Source: Shewanella chilikensis
GTDB taxonomy: Bacteria > Pseudomonadota > Gammaproteobacteria > Enterobacterales > Shewanellaceae
DNA: 43,178 nucleotides
Direction of reading: 5' to 3'
NCBI RefSeq assembly: GCF_002836945.1
Contig: NZ_NIJM01000036.1
Location: forward strand, 1 to 43,178
Below the pieces are notes generated by a model, which was not told the origin of the DNA, made no database searches, and was given only the letters and a program-made list of their open reading frames with translations. Made by a program: the position numbers and the translations under genes. Positions within the stretch are counted from its first letter, which is position 1; every line of letters starts with the position of its first letter. Shown here in pieces: positions 25,518 through 38,341 of the stretch.

Positions 25518-27446
25518 ATGCCTGTAATTACACTTCCCGATGGGAGCAAACGCGAGTTTGCCAACCCAGTCTCTACACTCGATGTTGCTGCCGATATTGG
25601 TCCTGGTCTGGCGAAAGCCTGTATTGCCGGACGAGTCAACGGCGAGTTAAAAGATGCCTGTGATCTGATCGAAACAGATGCAGAACTGTCGATCATCACG
25701 GCCAAAGATGAAGAAGGGCTGGAAATCCTTCGTCACTCTTGCGCACACTTGTTGGGTCATGCGATCAAACAACTGTGGCCTGAAACCAAGATGGCGATTG
25801 GTCCTGTTATCGATAACGGCTTCTACTATGACATCGACCTGGAGCATAAACTGACCCAGGAAGATCTGGAAAAGCTGGAAAAACGCATGCTGGAACTGGC
25901 CAAGACCAACTATGACGTGGTCAAGCGCGTGGTTAGTTGGCAGGAAGCCCGTGATACTTTTGAGTCTCGCGGCGAGCCTTACAAAATGGCGATCCTGGAT
26001 GAAAACATTAGCCGTGATGCCACCCCGGCGCTGTATCACCACGAAGAATACACAGACATGTGTCGTGGTCCCCATGTGCCCAACATGCGTTTTTGCCATT
26101 TCTTTAAGCTGATGAATGTTGCCGGTGCCTACTGGCGCGGTAACTCAGACAACAAGATGTTGCAGCGTATTTATGGTACTGCGTGGGCCGACAAGAAAGC
26201 GCTCAAGACTCACTTGACTCGTCTGGAAGAAGCAGCCAAACGTGATCACCGTAAAATCGGCAAGCAGCTGGATCTGTACCACATGCAGGAAGAAGCTCCT
26301 GGTATGGTGTTCTGGCACAACGACGGCTGGAGCGTATTCCTCGAACTGGAGCGTTTTATTCGCCAGAAGTTGAGCCAGTACGACTATCAGGAAGTGAAGG
26401 GGCCTCTGATGATGGACCGTGTGCTGTGGGAACGCTCCGGTCACTGGGATAAATACGCCGAGGCGATGTTTACAACCAGCAGTGAGAACCGCGAATACGC
26501 CATCAAGCCGATGAATTGCCCCGGCCACGTACAGATTTTCAACCAAGGACTCAAGTCCTATCGCGATCTGCCGCTGCGGATGGCTGAATTTGGCTGTTGT
26601 CACCGTAACGAGCCTTCGGGTGCCTTGCACGGCTTGATGCGAGTTCGTGGTTTTACCCAGGACGATGCGCACGTATTCTGTACTGAAGAGCAGGTGCAAT
26701 CCGAAGTAAGCAAGTGTATCAAGATGGTGTACGACACCTATTCCACTTTCGGCTTCAGTAATATCGTGGTTAAGCTTTCTACCCGTCCAGAGAAGCGTAT
26801 CGGTGACGATGCCATGTGGGACAGGGCAGAAGAAGCTCTGAAACAAGCGCTGCACAGCAACGATATTGAATTTGAAATACTGCCAGGTGAAGGTGCCTTC
26901 TACGGTCCTAAAATCGAGTTCACTCTGCACGACTGCCTGGACCGCGCCTGGCAGTGCGGTACAGTGCAGCTTGACTACGCTTTGCCAGGACGCCTGGGCG
27001 CGACCTATGTCGCCGAAGACAATAGCCGTCAGACTCCGGTAATGATCCACCGTGCGATTTTGGGCTCTTTGGAGCGATTCCTCGGTATTCTCATCGAAGA
27101 GTTCGCCGGTCGCTTCCCAACCTGGTTGGCGCCTGTGCAGGTTGTTGTTATGAACATAACAGACAAACAAGCTGATTATGTTGAAGAAGTAGTCGAATTC
27201 TTCAAGGAACAGGGCATACGTGCCTCTAAAGACTTGAGGAATGAAAAAATAGGCTTTAAAATACGCGAGCACACTTTGAGGCGGGTTCCTTATTTGCTGG
27301 TCATAGGTGATCAGGAGATGGAAAATCGGGAAGTCGCTGTGCGTACCCGAGACGGGGTGGACTTAGGTAAGATGCGAATCGATGATTTCGCCGCTAAGGT
27401 TAAGCAACAAATTTCACTCCGTAGTCTTGAATTGTTGGAGGATTAG
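25518..27446 (+). CDS. thrS: Threonyl-tRNA synthetase
   Basis: 642 residues from the ATG at 25518 (AAGG upstream), the same length as E. coli ThrRS; the frame from 25467 runs through the operator and is not used. Domains: TGS (1-63), N2 editing domain with HxxxH ([12 protein letters not shown]), class II catalytic core with zinc Cys in KPMNCPGH and motif 2 CHRNEPSG, then the anticodon-binding domain (from about 535). It charges tRNA-Thr and edits Ser-tRNA-Thr. infC follows three bases after the stop. Confidence 0.98.
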   Translation: MPVITLPDGSKREFANPVSTLDVAADIGPGLAKACIAGRVNGELKDACDLIETDAELSIITAKDEEGLEILRHSCAHLLGHAIKQLWPETKMAIGPVIDNGFYYDIDLEHKLTQEDLEKLEKRMLELAKTNYDVVKRVVSWQEARDTFESRGEPYKMAILDENISRDATPALYHHEEYTDMCRGPHVPNMRFCHFFKLMNVAGAYWRGNSDNKMLQRIYGTAWADKKALKTHLTRLEEAAKRDHRKIGKQLDLYHMQEEAPGMVFWHNDGWSVFLELERFIRQKLSQYDYQEVKGPLMMDRVLWERSGHWDKYAEAMFTTSSENREYAIKPMNCPGHVQIFNQGLKSYRDLPLRMAEFGCCHRNEPSGALHGLMRVRGFTQDDAHVFCTEEQVQSEVSKCIKMVYDTYSTFGFSNIVVKLSTRPEKRIGDDAMWDRAEEALKQALHSNDIEFEILPGEGAFYGPKIEFTLHDCLDRAWQCGTVQLDYALPGRLGATYVAEDNSRQTPVMIHRAILGSLERFLGILIEEFAGRFPTWLAPVQVVVMNITDKQADYVEEVVEFFKEQGIRASKDLRNEKIGFKIREHTLRRVPYLLVIGDQEMENREVAVRTRDGVDLGKMRIDDFAAKVKQQISLRSLELLED

Positions 27447-27449
27447 GTC

Positions 27450-27992
27450 ATAAAGATCAAAAAATCAGCAGGCCGTCAGGCGGCCCCGAATAGAATTAAT
27501 GAAGAAATTACCGGCGTACCTGAGGTACGTTTGAATGGCGTTGATGGTGAAGCCATTGGTATCGTCAGCATCAAAGAGGCTCAGGAAGTAGCCGATGAGG
27601 CAGGTCTGGATCTGGTTGAGATCAGTCCTAATGCTGAGCCGCCTGTATGCCGTATCATGGACTACGGTAAATATCTGTTCGATAAGGCAAAAGCCCAGAA
27701 AGAACAGAAGAAGAAGCAGAAACAGATCCAGGTGAAGGAAGTTAAATTCCGCCCTGGTACTGATGAAAACGACTATCAGGTAAAACTACGCAACCTGATT
27801 CGTTTTCTGGAAGATGGAGACAAAGCGAAAGTTACGCTGCGTTTCCGCGGACGCGAAATGGCACACCAGAACCTGGGTATGGATCTTCTGAACCGTATCA
27901 AGGCCGATCTGGAAGAGTATGCGGTTGTTGAATCCTTCCCGAAAATGGAAGGTAGACAAGCCATCATGGTGCTGGCGCCCAAGAAGAAATAG
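27450..27992 (+). CDS. infC: Translation initiation factor IF-3, ATA start
   Basis: 180 residues, exactly the E. coli length, if translation starts at ATA (27450-27452), eight bases after GGAGG (27437-27441). The encoded start [18 protein letters not shown] aligns with the IF3 N-terminus. The first conventional start in frame is a TTG at 27531, which would remove 27 conserved residues, so it is rejected. E. coli infC uses AUU, and IF3 discriminates against such codons, thereby limiting its own synthesis; AUA should work likewise. The frame is the same as thrS, separated by TAG GTC. Confidence 0.93.
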   Translation: MKIKKSAGRQAAPNRINEEITGVPEVRLNGVDGEAIGIVSIKEAQEVADEAGLDLVEISPNAEPPVCRIMDYGKYLFDKAKAQKEQKKKQKQIQVKEVKFRPGTDENDYQVKLRNLIRFLEDGDKAKVTLRFRGREMAHQNLGMDLLNRIKADLEEYAVVESFPKMEGRQAIMVLAPKKK

Positions 27993-28011
27993 CAGGGCAA
28001 CCCTGAAAAGT

Positions 28012-28035
28012 AGCAAAGGTCTACGGGCCTTTGCT
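28012..28035 (+). promoter_or_regulatory. Hairpin in the infC-rpmI leader, possible L20 target
   Basis: AGCAAAGG (28012-28019) pairs with CCTTTGCT (28028-28035); a smaller CAGGG/CCCTG hairpin lies at 27993-28005. In E. coli, ribosomal protein L20 binds structures between infC and rpmI to repress rpmI-rplT. The position fits, but I cannot confirm the required pseudoknot. Confidence 0.4.
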
Positions 28036-28076
28036 CGCCTTGCGTTTTATTAATGTCCCAATGCGGAGTTTTAGTA

Positions 28077-28271
28077 ATGCCTAAAATGAAAACCGACAAG
28101 GGTGTAGCGAAGCGTTTTAAGAAAACCGCCAATGGTTTCAAGCGTAAGCAAGCCCATCTGCGTCACATCCTGACCAAGAAGAGCACCAAGCGTAAGCGTC
28201 ATCTGCGCGCCAAGTGTTTAGTTGCCAAAGCTGACGTGCCTATGATCGCACGCCAACTGCCATACGCTTAA
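28077..28271 (+). CDS. rpmI: 50S ribosomal protein L35
   Basis: 64 residues from the ATG at 28077, with GGAG 8-9 bases upstream; an open frame from 28053 precedes it. Very basic; [17 protein letters not shown] and the [11 protein letters not shown] stretch are the L35 signature. It sits in the conserved infC-rpmI-rplT order, 17 bases before rplT. Confidence 0.97.
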   Translation: MPKMKTDKGVAKRFKKTANGFKRKQAHLRHILTKKSTKRKRHLRAKCLVAKADVPMIARQLPYA

Positions 28272-28288
28272 TTAGGAGGAATTGAAAA

Positions 28289-28648
28289 ATGCCAAGAGTT
28301 AAGCGTGGTGTAACAGCACGAGCTCGTCACAAGAAAGTTCTTAAACTTGCCAAAGGTTACTACGGTGCCCGTTCACGTACTTTCCGTGTAGCGGTACAAG
28401 CAGTAACTAAAGCAGGTCAATATGCTTACCGTGACCGTCGCCAGAAGAAGCGTCAATTCCGTCAACTGTGGATTGCACGTATCAACGCGGCTTCTCGTCA
28501 GAATGGTCTTTCATACAGCCGTTTCATCAACGGTCTGAAAAAGGCGTCTATCGAAATCGATCGTAAGATTTTGGCAGACATCGCTGTATTCGACAAAGTA
28601 GTGTTTGCTACTCTGGTAGAAAAAGCGAAGGAAGCACTGGCAAACTAA
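28289..28648 (+). CDS. rplT: 50S ribosomal protein L20
   Basis: 119 residues with a strong AGGAGG ribosome binding site. [18 protein letters not shown] and the [16 protein letters not shown] segment identify L20, which is needed for early 50S assembly and, in E. coli, also represses this operon. A strong terminator follows. Confidence 0.98.
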   Translation: MPRVKRGVTARARHKKVLKLAKGYYGARSRTFRVAVQAVTKAGQYAYRDRRQKKRQFRQLWIARINAASRQNGLSYSRFINGLKKASIEIDRKILADIAVFDKVVFATLVEKAKEALAN

Positions 28649-28678
28649 TCTCTCTGGAGATAAGTTGTAGTAGCTGTT

Positions 28679-28704
28679 AAAAAGGGACCTTAGGTCCCTT
28701 TTTT
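28679..28704 (+). terminator. Rho-independent terminator after rplT
   Basis: An 11-bp stem (28679-28689 with 28693-28703) with loop TTA, closing in an A5/T6 run. Confidence 0.92.
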
Positions 28705-28742
28705 CATGCCTGTGATTTGTCTATGTTTCAATGTCTTAAACA

Positions 28743-28772
28743 AAAAAGCCAGTCATCAATGACTGGCTTTTT
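28743..28772 (-). terminator. Rho-independent terminator after trxB
   Basis: A 14-bp perfect stem with loop CA; six A on the plus strand give the T-run needed on the minus strand. The T-run on the other side also allows it to act as backup for rplT. Confidence 0.9.
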
Positions 28773-28789
28773 CAGTATATCGGCAGAGC

Positions 28790-29868
<1,079 letters not shown>

Positions 29869-29887
29869 AACCTAGTAATGAATTTAT

Positions 29888-31003
29888 TTACTGTAACAGT
29901 TCGTTGGCGGCGGTATAAGCCATATTGTGGGCTTCGGCAACTTCTTTACAGGTGATCTTACCGTGCATCACGTTAAGACCATTCAGTAAGTGCTTATCAG
30001 ACAAGAGCGCGTCGCGGTAACCCAGACGGGCCAGCTTGAGAATGTAGGGCAGGGTCGCGTTGTTCAGGGCAAAGGTCGAAGTACGCGCCACGGCACCAGG
30101 CATATTGGCTACACAGTAATGCACTACATCATCGACAATATAGGTAGGATCCTGGTGAGTTGTGGCATGAGAGGTTTCCACACAGCCCCCCTGATCTATG
30201 GCAACATCCACTATCGCGGCACCTGGCTTCATCTTCTTGATATGTTCTCGGGTAACCAGTTTCGGCGCAGCTGCCCCGGGGATCAATACGCCACCAATGA
30301 CCAGATCGGCTTGCAGTACATGTTTCTCAATGGCGTCGGCCGTAGAATAGATAGCCTTGACCTTGGAGCCGAACTGTACATTCAAACGACGCAGCGCGTC
30401 GATGGAGCGATCTAGCACCACAACATCGGCGCCCATCCCTACTGCCATTTGTGCGGCATTGGTTCCAACCATACCGCCACCGATGATCACAACTTTGGCG
30501 GGCTCAACTCCGGGAACACCACCGAGCAACATGCCCAGACCACCCATGGATTTTTCCAGCGCCATTGCGCCTGCCTGGATGGACATGCGTCCGGCCACTT
30601 CTGACATGGGAGCCAGCAAAGGCAAGCCACCACGATCATCGGTAACTGTTTCATAAGCGATACAAACAGCGCCGCTGTTGACCAGTTCTTCTGTCTGAGG
30701 CAGATCGGGGGCAAGATGCAAATAGGTAAAGAGGATCTGGTCATGGCGCAACATGGCACGTTCTACGGCCTGTGGCTCTTTGACTTTGACTATCATCTCA
30801 GCCTTGGCAAAAACCTCGGCGGCCGTGTCCAAAATGGACGCTCCGGCATTGATATAGTCCTGATCGGTAAAACCGATCCCATTACCAGCATTCGTTTCGA
30901 TAAAAACCTGATGGCCATGCATAGTCAGTTCGCGTACGCTGGATGGCACCATACCCACGCGATATTCATGGTTTTTGATTTCCTTTGGAACACCAATTAT
31001 CAT
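29888..31003 (-). CDS. ald: Alanine dehydrogenase
   Basis: 371 residues, start supported by GAGG. The N-terminal domain has MIIGVPKEIKNHEYRVG and the catalytic Lys and His in VKVKEPQAVE and FTYLHLAPD; the NAD domain has IGGGMVGTNAAQMAVGMGAD. It interconverts alanine with pyruvate and ammonia. It is divergent from lrp; Lrp-type regulators often control amino-acid dehydrogenases next to them, so regulation by Lrp is a reasonable inference. Confidence 0.97.
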   Translation of the reverse strand: MIIGVPKEIKNHEYRVGMVPSSVRELTMHGHQVFIETNAGNGIGFTDQDYINAGASILDTAAEVFAKAEMIVKVKEPQAVERAMLRHDQILFTYLHLAPDLPQTEELVNSGAVCIAYETVTDDRGGLPLLAPMSEVAGRMSIQAGAMALEKSMGGLGMLLGGVPGVEPAKVVIIGGGMVGTNAAQMAVGMGADVVVLDRSIDALRRLNVQFGSKVKAIYSTADAIEKHVLQADLVIGGVLIPGAAAPKLVTREHIKKMKPGAAIVDVAIDQGGCVETSHATTHQDPTYIVDDVVHYCVANMPGAVARTSTFALNNATLPYILKLARLGYRDALLSDKHLLNGLNVMHGKITCKEVAEAHNMAYTAANELLQ

Positions 31004-31183
31004 TTTCGAGCCTCAATATACTAAAAAACCCACTTTTAATGGGCATAATTGTTATTTTATAGTGACCTGAACGTGATCAATTCAGGAAAGTCTAGTATAG
31101 TATTGCCCGGGCAGATTATGCTGCTAAACTTGTGACATACGCAAAATTAAATGTTGTTTTAGTGATAAAACAAGGTTAAAAAT

Positions 31184-31687
31184 ATGGTAAATAATAAAAA
31201 GAGTCCTGTAAAAGACTTGGATCGTATCGATCGTAATATTCTTAATGAACTGCAAATTGACGGTCGCATTTCCAACGTTGAGCTTTCCAAACGTGTTGGT
31301 TTGAGTCCAACTCCCTGTCTTGAACGCGTTAAGCGCCTCGAAAAACAAGGTTACATTAACGGTTATACTGCACTGGTCAACCCGCACTTTTTAGGTGCAT
31401 CCTTGCTGGTATTTGTTGAGATTACTCTTAACAGAGATACTCCGGAAGTCTTTGATAAGTTTAACCGTGCGGTACAGCTTTTGGATGATATTCAGGAATG
31501 TCATCTGGTATCAGGCGATTTCGATTATCTGCTCAAGACCCGGGTGTCTGATATGTCTGCCTATCGCAGGTTGCTCGGTGAAACCCTACTGAAATTGCCT
31601 TCCGTATCCGATACCCGCACCTATGTGGTAATGGAAGAGGTGAAGCAAACCAGTAAAGTGGCCATCAGTATTTCAGCCGAAGCTTGA
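31184..31687 (+). CDS. lrp: Leucine-responsive regulatory protein (Lrp)
   Basis: 167 residues; AAGG lies upstream. The N-terminal helix-turn-helix (LDRIDRNILNELQIDGRISNVELSKRVGLS) is followed by the RAM ligand-binding domain with HLVSGDFDYLLKTRV. Sequence and ftsK-lolA-rarA neighbourhood are those of the global regulator Lrp rather than an AsnC paralogue. It is transcribed divergently from ald across an AT-rich 180-base gap that probably contains both promoters. A terminator follows. Confidence 0.95.
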   Translation: MVNNKKSPVKDLDRIDRNILNELQIDGRISNVELSKRVGLSPTPCLERVKRLEKQGYINGYTALVNPHFLGASLLVFVEITLNRDTPEVFDKFNRAVQLLDDIQECHLVSGDFDYLLKTRVSDMSAYRRLLGETLLKLPSVSDTRTYVVMEEVKQTSKVAISISAEA

Positions 31688-31704
31688 TCCCGATACCGTC
31701 CTCG

Positions 31705-31732
31705 AAAAAGGAGTCAATTTGGCTCCTTTTTT
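31705..31732 (+). terminator. Rho-independent terminator after lrp
   Basis: AAAAAGGAGTC pairs with GGCTCCTTTTT (one G-T wobble) around AATTT, ending in six T. It separates lrp from ftsK. Confidence 0.87.
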
Positions 31733-31894
31733 CACCACGGCTGTTTGCTTTTTAATCCGGAATAGAAAGTCTGATACACAAAGTCTCCCTATCCACTTGC
31801 TTTTAGTAGCTTTCGCAGGCTTATTCGCTGCACATTCAGGATGATTCTGGTATCTTAAATCCATCCGTTTTTCGTTTGCTTATGGAAATCGCAT

Positions 31895-34504
31895 TTGTCT
31901 CAGGGAAATAGCGTCAGAACCCTCAGCGGCCTGCAACGCCTGCTGGAAGGGGGGCTTATTCTGTGCTGCATGATCGCCATTTATATACTGTTGGCGCTGG
32001 GCAGCTTTCATCCGGGCGATCCCGGTTGGAGTCAGTCTAATTATCAAGGGGAGATCGAAAATGTCACCGGTGCCGTAGGTGCCTGGCTGGCCGATGTTCT
32101 GTTCTATTTCTTTGGCTACACCGCCTACCTAATCCCTATCATCATCGCCGGAACCGGTTGGTTGATTTTTAGGCGTGCTCACAAACTGTTGGAAGTGGAT
32201 TACTTCTCGGTCGGCTTGCGCTTGATTGGCTTCCTATTGATGGTGCTCAGCCTGGCAGCCTTGGCCAGTATGAACGCCGGTGATATCTATGAGTTTTCTG
32301 CCGGTGGCGTGGCCGGTGATGTGATAGCCCAAGCTATGTTGCCTTACTTCAACCAGTTGGGTACCACATTGCTGCTGCTTTGCTTTGTCGGTGCGGGCTT
32401 CACTCTGCTGACCGGAATAAGCTGGCTTACCATAGTTGAGCTCACCGGCTTGGCAACTATCTGGTGTTTTCGCAAGCTCAAGCAGTTGCCGGCACGCCTG
32501 TCTGGTCCGAAAGAAACCGAAGATACCCGCGGCTTTATGTCGGTAGTGGACAAGTTCCGCCGTGAACGCGATACAGTTGAGCCGGAAGAAGTATTCGAAG
32601 AAGATGACGATGAAGATGTCGTAGAGGCGCCCGCCAAGAAGCCTGGACTCCTTAGTCGTTTCCGTAAAAAGGATCAGCAAACTCTGGAGCGGGAAGCCGC
32701 GGAATTGGCCGATGAGAATACTGATACTGAGCCCAAGCGTCAGGGCAGGGTAGAGCCTGTGCTTTCGGTTGGCGTTGCCGGAACTGCGGCTGACAAGGCT
32801 GCGGACATTCCCTCGGGCAATGCTGAAGACACGCCGCCTTGGCAAGATAGCACCGAAGGCAGTGACACAATCGACTTCGACAAGCGTGCATCAACAGGGG
32901 CTATCAGCCATAAAGAGCGGCAATTGCAGACCCAGAAAGCCAGGGTTGAAAACGGTATTATTATTTTACCCGGTGAAGAGGGCGCTTCCAAAGAGCATAA
33001 ACAACCCATGGATCCCTTGCCGAGCATCTCGCTGCTGGATGTGCCCAACCGCAAGAAAAACCCTATCAGTAAAGAAGAACTGGATCAGGTGGCGCGTTTG
33101 GTGGAAAGCAAACTCGCTGACTTTAATATTACCGCGCAAGTGGTCGGAGTCTATCCTGGCCCTGTGATCACCCGCTTTGAGCTGGACTTGGCTCCTGGGG
33201 TCAAAGCTTCAAAAATTTCCAACTTATCTAAGGATTTAGCCCGTTCCCTGCTGGCCGAAAGTGTGCGGGTGGTGGAGGTTATTCCGGGTAAAGCCTATGT
33301 GGGGCTGGAACTGCCCAACAAGTTCCGCGAAACAGTATTTATGCGTGATGTGCTCGATTGCCAGGCATTCAAGGACAGTAAATCCAATCTCACCATGGTG
33401 CTGGGACAAGACATTGCAGGCGATCCTGTCGTGGTGGATTTGGCCAAGATGCCGCACCTTTTGGTGGCAGGCACCACAGGCTCGGGTAAGTCGGTTGGGG
33501 TCAACGTGATGATCACCAGTCTGCTGTATAAGTCCGGCCCTGAAGATGTGCGTTTCATCATGATAGATCCCAAGATGCTGGAGCTTTCTGTCTATGAAGG
33601 TATTCCGCACCTCTTGTGTGAAGTGGTCACGGATATGAAAGAGGCAGCCAATGCATTGCGTTGGTGTGTTGGTGAGATGGAGCGGCGTTACAAACTGATG
33701 TCGGCGCTCGGGGTGCGTAACCTCAAGGGCTTCAACGCCAAAATTGCCGAGGCCAAGGCCGCTGGTACGCCAATATGTGATCCGCTGTGGAAGTCCAACG
33801 AAAGCATGGAAGATACGGCGCCTGAACTCGACAAGCTGCCCTCTATCGTGGTTGTCGTGGACGAGTTTGCCGACATGATGATGATAGTCGGTAAAAAGGT
33901 GGAAGAACTGATTGCCCGTATCGCCCAGAAGGCCCGCGCTGCCGGTATACACCTTATTCTGGCGACCCAGCGTCCGTCTGTGGATGTGATTACCGGCCTT
34001 ATCAAGGCCAACATCCCCACCCGAATCGCGTTCCAGGTTTCTTCCCGCATCGACTCGCGCACCATTTTGGATCAGCAGGGCGCCGAAACCCTGCTTGGGA
34101 TGGGCGATATGCTCTATCTGCCCCCGGGTACCGGCGTGCCCAACCGGGTTCACGGCGCCTTTGTGGACGACCACGAGGTGCATGCGGTGGTTGCCGATTG
34201 GCATGCCCGTGGTAAACCTCAATATATTGATGAAATTCTTCAGGGTGCCAGTGACGGCGAACAGGTGTTGCTGCCCGGTGAAGCACCGGAAGCCGGCGAG
34301 GAGGAACTGGATGCACTCTACGATGAAGCCGTGGCTTTTGTTACCGAAACCCGCCGCGGTTCTATCTCCAGTGTGCAGCGTAAGTTCAAGATAGGCTATA
34401 ACCGCGCCGCTCGCATCATAGAGCAGATGGAACTTCAAGGGGTGGTCAGTGCCCAGGGCCATAATGGCAACCGCGAAGTATTGGCGCCACCGCCGCCAAG
34501 ATAA
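31895..34504 (+). CDS. ftsK: DNA translocase FtsK, TTG start
   Basis: 869 residues starting at TTG (31895), with GGA eight bases upstream; no in-frame ATG precedes it. There are four transmembrane segments in the first 200 residues, then a charged linker (about 210-370, rich in Glu, Asp and Lys). The motor domain has the Walker A loop GTTGSGKSV (about 525-533) and Walker [13 protein letters not shown]. The winged-helix gamma domain is at the C-terminus ([21 protein letters not shown]). FtsK pumps DNA at the septum and activates XerCD at dif. The linker is much shorter than that of E. coli (1329 residues in total). Confidence 0.96.
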   Translation: MSQGNSVRTLSGLQRLLEGGLILCCMIAIYILLALGSFHPGDPGWSQSNYQGEIENVTGAVGAWLADVLFYFFGYTAYLIPIIIAGTGWLIFRRAHKLLEVDYFSVGLRLIGFLLMVLSLAALASMNAGDIYEFSAGGVAGDVIAQAMLPYFNQLGTTLLLLCFVGAGFTLLTGISWLTIVELTGLATIWCFRKLKQLPARLSGPKETEDTRGFMSVVDKFRRERDTVEPEEVFEEDDDEDVVEAPAKKPGLLSRFRKKDQQTLEREAAELADENTDTEPKRQGRVEPVLSVGVAGTAADKAADIPSGNAEDTPPWQDSTEGSDTIDFDKRASTGAISHKERQLQTQKARVENGIIILPGEEGASKEHKQPMDPLPSISLLDVPNRKKNPISKEELDQVARLVESKLADFNITAQVVGVYPGPVITRFELDLAPGVKASKISNLSKDLARSLLAESVRVVEVIPGKAYVGLELPNKFRETVFMRDVLDCQAFKDSKSNLTMVLGQDIAGDPVVVDLAKMPHLLVAGTTGSGKSVGVNVMITSLLYKSGPEDVRFIMIDPKMLELSVYEGIPHLLCEVVTDMKEAANALRWCVGEMERRYKLMSALGVRNLKGFNAKIAEAKAAGTPICDPLWKSNESMEDTAPELDKLPSIVVVVDEFADMMMIVGKKVEELIARIAQKARAAGIHLILATQRPSVDVITGLIKANIPTRIAFQVSSRIDSRTILDQQGAETLLGMGDMLYLPPGTGVPNRVHGAFVDDHEVHAVVADWHARGKPQYIDEILQGASDGEQVLLPGEAPEAGEEELDALYDEAVAFVTETRRGSISSVQRKFKIGYNRAARIIEQMELQGVVSAQGHNGNREVLAPPPPR

Positions 34505-34522
34505 GACAGATTTGAGGTACAG

Positions 34523-35137
34523 ATGAAAAAAAACGTTATGTTTCTTGCTCTGGCAATGAGCTTACCGGCCGTGGCCGATGATGCCGGAAAACTCAAAGCT
34601 AAGTTAGATGCCATTGCCGGTCTGAAAGCCGATTTTCAACAGCAGGTTACAGATATCAATGGCAAACTTATTCAACAAGGCAGTGGCGAGCTCGCCTTGG
34701 CGCAGCCCAATCGGTTTTACTGGCATCTGCAGCAGCCGGATGAATCTGTGATAGTGGCAGATGGTAAAGACGTTTGGATCTATAACCCGTTCGCCGAGGA
34801 AGTAAGCGTGCTGGCGCTGGAAAATGCCATTGCCGCTTCGCCCATGACGCTTTTGGTGCGCCGTGACGAGACCAGTTGGGCTCGCTATAACATCACTCTG
34901 GACAAAGAGTGTTTCCAGATAGCACCCAAAACTGAAGAGGCCGGAGTGCAACAGGTCAGCGTCTGTTTCAAGGATGATACTCTGACCCTACTGGCACTGA
35001 AAGACACTCAGGGTAATCTCAGTCAGTTCAACCTGAGCGAGCAACAGCCGCTGACAGATAGCGACAAGAGATTGTTCCAATTTGAGGTTCCCGAAGGCGT
35101 TTCCATTGATGATCAGCGCCCGGGGCAGGAAGGTTAA
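34523..35137 (+). CDS. lolA: Outer-membrane lipoprotein carrier protein LolA
   Basis: 204 residues with a short signal peptide cleaved after PAVA. The mature start [20 protein letters not shown] and [11 protein letters not shown] are family-typical; the body forms a half-barrel ([24 protein letters not shown]). LolA ferries lipoproteins across the periplasm. It lies 18 bases after ftsK and two bases before rarA, in the conserved ftsK-lolA-rarA order. Confidence 0.97.
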   Translation: MKKNVMFLALAMSLPAVADDAGKLKAKLDAIAGLKADFQQQVTDINGKLIQQGSGELALAQPNRFYWHLQQPDESVIVADGKDVWIYNPFAEEVSVLALENAIAASPMTLLVRRDETSWARYNITLDKECFQIAPKTEEAGVQQVSVCFKDDTLTLLALKDTQGNLSQFNLSEQQPLTDSDKRLFQFEVPEGVSIDDQRPGQEG

Positions 35138-35139
35138 CC

Positions 35140-36471
35140 TTGTCCAGCCTGAGCTTTGATTTCGCCCCCGACTTTCGGCCCCTGGCTGCAAGAATGCGCC
35201 CGGCGACGCTTGAACAGTACGTCGGTCAGCAGCATCTGTTGGGACCTGGGCAACCGCTGAGACTGGCACTGGAAGCCGGCAAGGCCCATTCCATGATGTT
35301 CTGGGGGCCGCCGGGTACCGGCAAGACTACGCTGGCAGAGCTGGTTGCTCATTATGCCAACGCCCATGTGGAGCGAATATCTGCGGTTACATCCGGGGTG
35401 AAAGAGATCCGCTCGGCGATAGAACACGCCAAAAACGTGGCGCAATCGCGCGGCCAGCGCACCTTGCTGTTTGTCGATGAGGTGCACAGATTCAACAAGA
35501 GCCAGCAGGATGCCTTTCTGCCTTTTATTGAAGATGGCACAGTGATTTTTATCGGCGCCACCACAGAAAACCCTTCGTTTGAAATCAATAACGCTTTGCT
35601 CTCCAGAGTACGGGTATATCTGATTAAGCGTCTCGATGAAGCCGAGATTGCTACCATAGTGACCCAGGCACTTGCTGATGAAGAGCGTGGCCTAGGCAAA
35701 CGCCGGTTGCAGATGCCACCGGAGCTGATGGCCAAGTTGGCGACTCTCGCCGATGGCGATGCCCGCAAGGTTCTCAACCTGGTAGAGCTGATGAGTGACA
35801 TGCTGCCGGATGGTGGTAGTTTTACCGAGGCTATGCTGGTGCAGGTGGCCGGTGAGCAGTTGGCGGGGTTCGATAAGAATGGCGATCAATACTACGACCT
35901 GATCTCAGCCGTGCACAAATCGATTCGCGGCTCGGCGCCGGATGCGGCGCTCTATTGGTTTTGTCGCATGCTGGAAGGAGGCTGCGATCCTCTGTATGTC
36001 GCAAGACGCCTGCTGGCGATAGCTTCTGAAGATGTGGGTAATGCCGATCCTACCGCGATGACAGTTGCTCTCAACGCCTGGGACTGCTTTCACCGGGTTG
36101 GCCCGGCAGAGGGCGAGCGCGCCATAGCGCAGGCGATTGTTTATCTCGCCTCGGCGCCCAAGAGCAATGCGGTGTATACAGCCTTTAAGGCGGCCAGACA
36201 ATTGGCCCGGGAAACCGGCCAGCAGCCTGTACCCATGCACTTGAGAAATGCGCCGACCGAACTGATGAAATCCATCGGCGCCGGTGAAGGCTATCGTTAT
36301 GCTCATGATGAGGCCAATGCTTACGCTGCCGGCGAATGTTATTTCCCGGAAGCCTTGGCCGAGAGTCGTTTTTATTATCCGACTGAGCGAGGATTCGAGA
36401 AACGGATCCGCGATAAGTTGGCGCAGCTTTGCCAACTCGATAGCCAAAGTGAGAACAAAAGGTATGATTAA
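35140..36471 (+). CDS. rarA: Replication-associated recombination protein A, TTG start
   Basis: 443 residues starting at TTG (35140) with GGAAGG upstream; the start [20 protein letters not shown] matches E. coli RarA (MgsA). Walker A is GPPGTGKT, Walker B FVDEVHRF and sensor 1 GATTENPSF. This AAA+ protein is related to clamp loaders and RuvB and acts at stalled replication forks. The end overlaps crcB by eight bases. Confidence 0.97.
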   Translation: MSSLSFDFAPDFRPLAARMRPATLEQYVGQQHLLGPGQPLRLALEAGKAHSMMFWGPPGTGKTTLAELVAHYANAHVERISAVTSGVKEIRSAIEHAKNVAQSRGQRTLLFVDEVHRFNKSQQDAFLPFIEDGTVIFIGATTENPSFEINNALLSRVRVYLIKRLDEAEIATIVTQALADEERGLGKRRLQMPPELMAKLATLADGDARKVLNLVELMSDMLPDGGSFTEAMLVQVAGEQLAGFDKNGDQYYDLISAVHKSIRGSAPDAALYWFCRMLEGGCDPLYVARRLLAIASEDVGNADPTAMTVALNAWDCFHRVGPAEGERAIAQAIVYLASAPKSNAVYTAFKAARQLARETGQQPVPMHLRNAPTELMKSIGAGEGYRYAHDEANAYAAGECYFPEALAESRFYYPTERGFEKRIRDKLAQLCQLDSQSENKRYD

Positions 36472-36838
36472 TCTGACCGTTGTCGCCCTTGGCGGTGCAA
36501 CCGGCGCAGTTTTGCGCTACCTGATATCGATATTTGCGCTCCAGCTATTTGGCAGTGGTTTTCCTTTTGGTACACTGGTTGTTAATGTACTTGGCTCATT
36601 TCTGATGGGGATGATCTATGCACTGGGAGAACTCAGTCATATCAGCCCTGAGATCAAGGCGCTGGTCGGTGTCGGATTCCTTGGAGCACTGACAACCTTC
36701 TCGACTTTCTCAAATGAAACCTTACTGCTGATACAGGGAGGTGAGTTGCTAAAGGCATTTCTGAATGTGGCGTTGAACCTGGGACTGTGCCTGGCCATGG
36801 TTTATCTGGGACAACTGCTGATTTTTTCACGTGTATAA
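36464..36838 (+). CDS. crcB: Fluoride-specific channel CrcB/Fluc
   Basis: 124 residues from the ATG at 36464, inside the last codons of rarA; a longer frame upstream is shadow. Four transmembrane helices with the Fluc motifs [24 protein letters not shown] and TTFSTFSNE. The dimer exports fluoride. There is no room for a fluoride riboswitch, so expression follows the ftsK-rarA operon. Confidence 0.95.
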   Translation: MINLTVVALGGATGAVLRYLISIFALQLFGSGFPFGTLVVNVLGSFLMGMIYALGELSHISPEIKALVGVGFLGALTTFSTFSNETLLLIQGGELLKAFLNVALNLGLCLAMVYLGQLLIFSRV

Positions 36839-38143
<1,305 letters not shown>

Positions 38144-38156
38144 TGGGCGAGGTCAT

Positions 38157-38279
38157 ATGGATAAAGGTCAGCGCTACCTGCGCTGGCTTGCCTACGTGGC
38201 CGTCATCGCAGTTTTTTCTGCCCTGTTTTTAGCCACGCTCGGCAAGGCAGCCATGCTGGTATATGAGAATTTAAAATAG
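38157..38279 (+). CDS. 40-residue single-pass membrane protein
   Basis: ATG at 38157 with GAGG five to eight bases upstream, 40 codons, stop at 38277-38279. Begins DKGQRYLRWLAYV, then one hydrophobic helix (about residues 10-28), and ends AMLVYENLK. It is 13 bases after serS and directly before a strong terminator, so it is the last gene of the operon. I do not recognise a family, and size alone would hide it from most gene finders; the ribosome binding site, location and clean membrane helix argue it is real. Confidence 0.65.
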   Translation: MDKGQRYLRWLAYVAVIAVFSALFLATLGKAAMLVYENLK

Positions 38280-38293
38280 TTATTCTGCATAGT

Positions 38294-38321
38294 AAAAAGC
38301 CCCGAGAACCGGGGCTTTTTT
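38294..38321. terminator. Bidirectional terminator after the serS operon and tusE
   Basis: AAAAAGCCCCG (38294-38304) pairs with CGGGGCTTTTT (38310-38320) around AGAAC. A-run and T-run on opposite sides let it serve both convergent operons. Confidence 0.92.
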
Positions 38322-38341
38322 GTGTGCAGAATCGAGTCGCA

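Noticed and set aside
26145..27272. 375-codon open frame antisense to thrS
   Set aside because: Shadow of thrS; no recognisable fold or start signal.
33236..34462. 408-codon open frame antisense to ftsK
   Set aside because: Shadow of the ftsK motor domain; the product is His/Gly-rich without motifs.
36464..36480. Fluoride riboswitch before crcB
   Set aside because: crcB starts inside rarA coding sequence, so there is no leader in which the riboswitch could fold.
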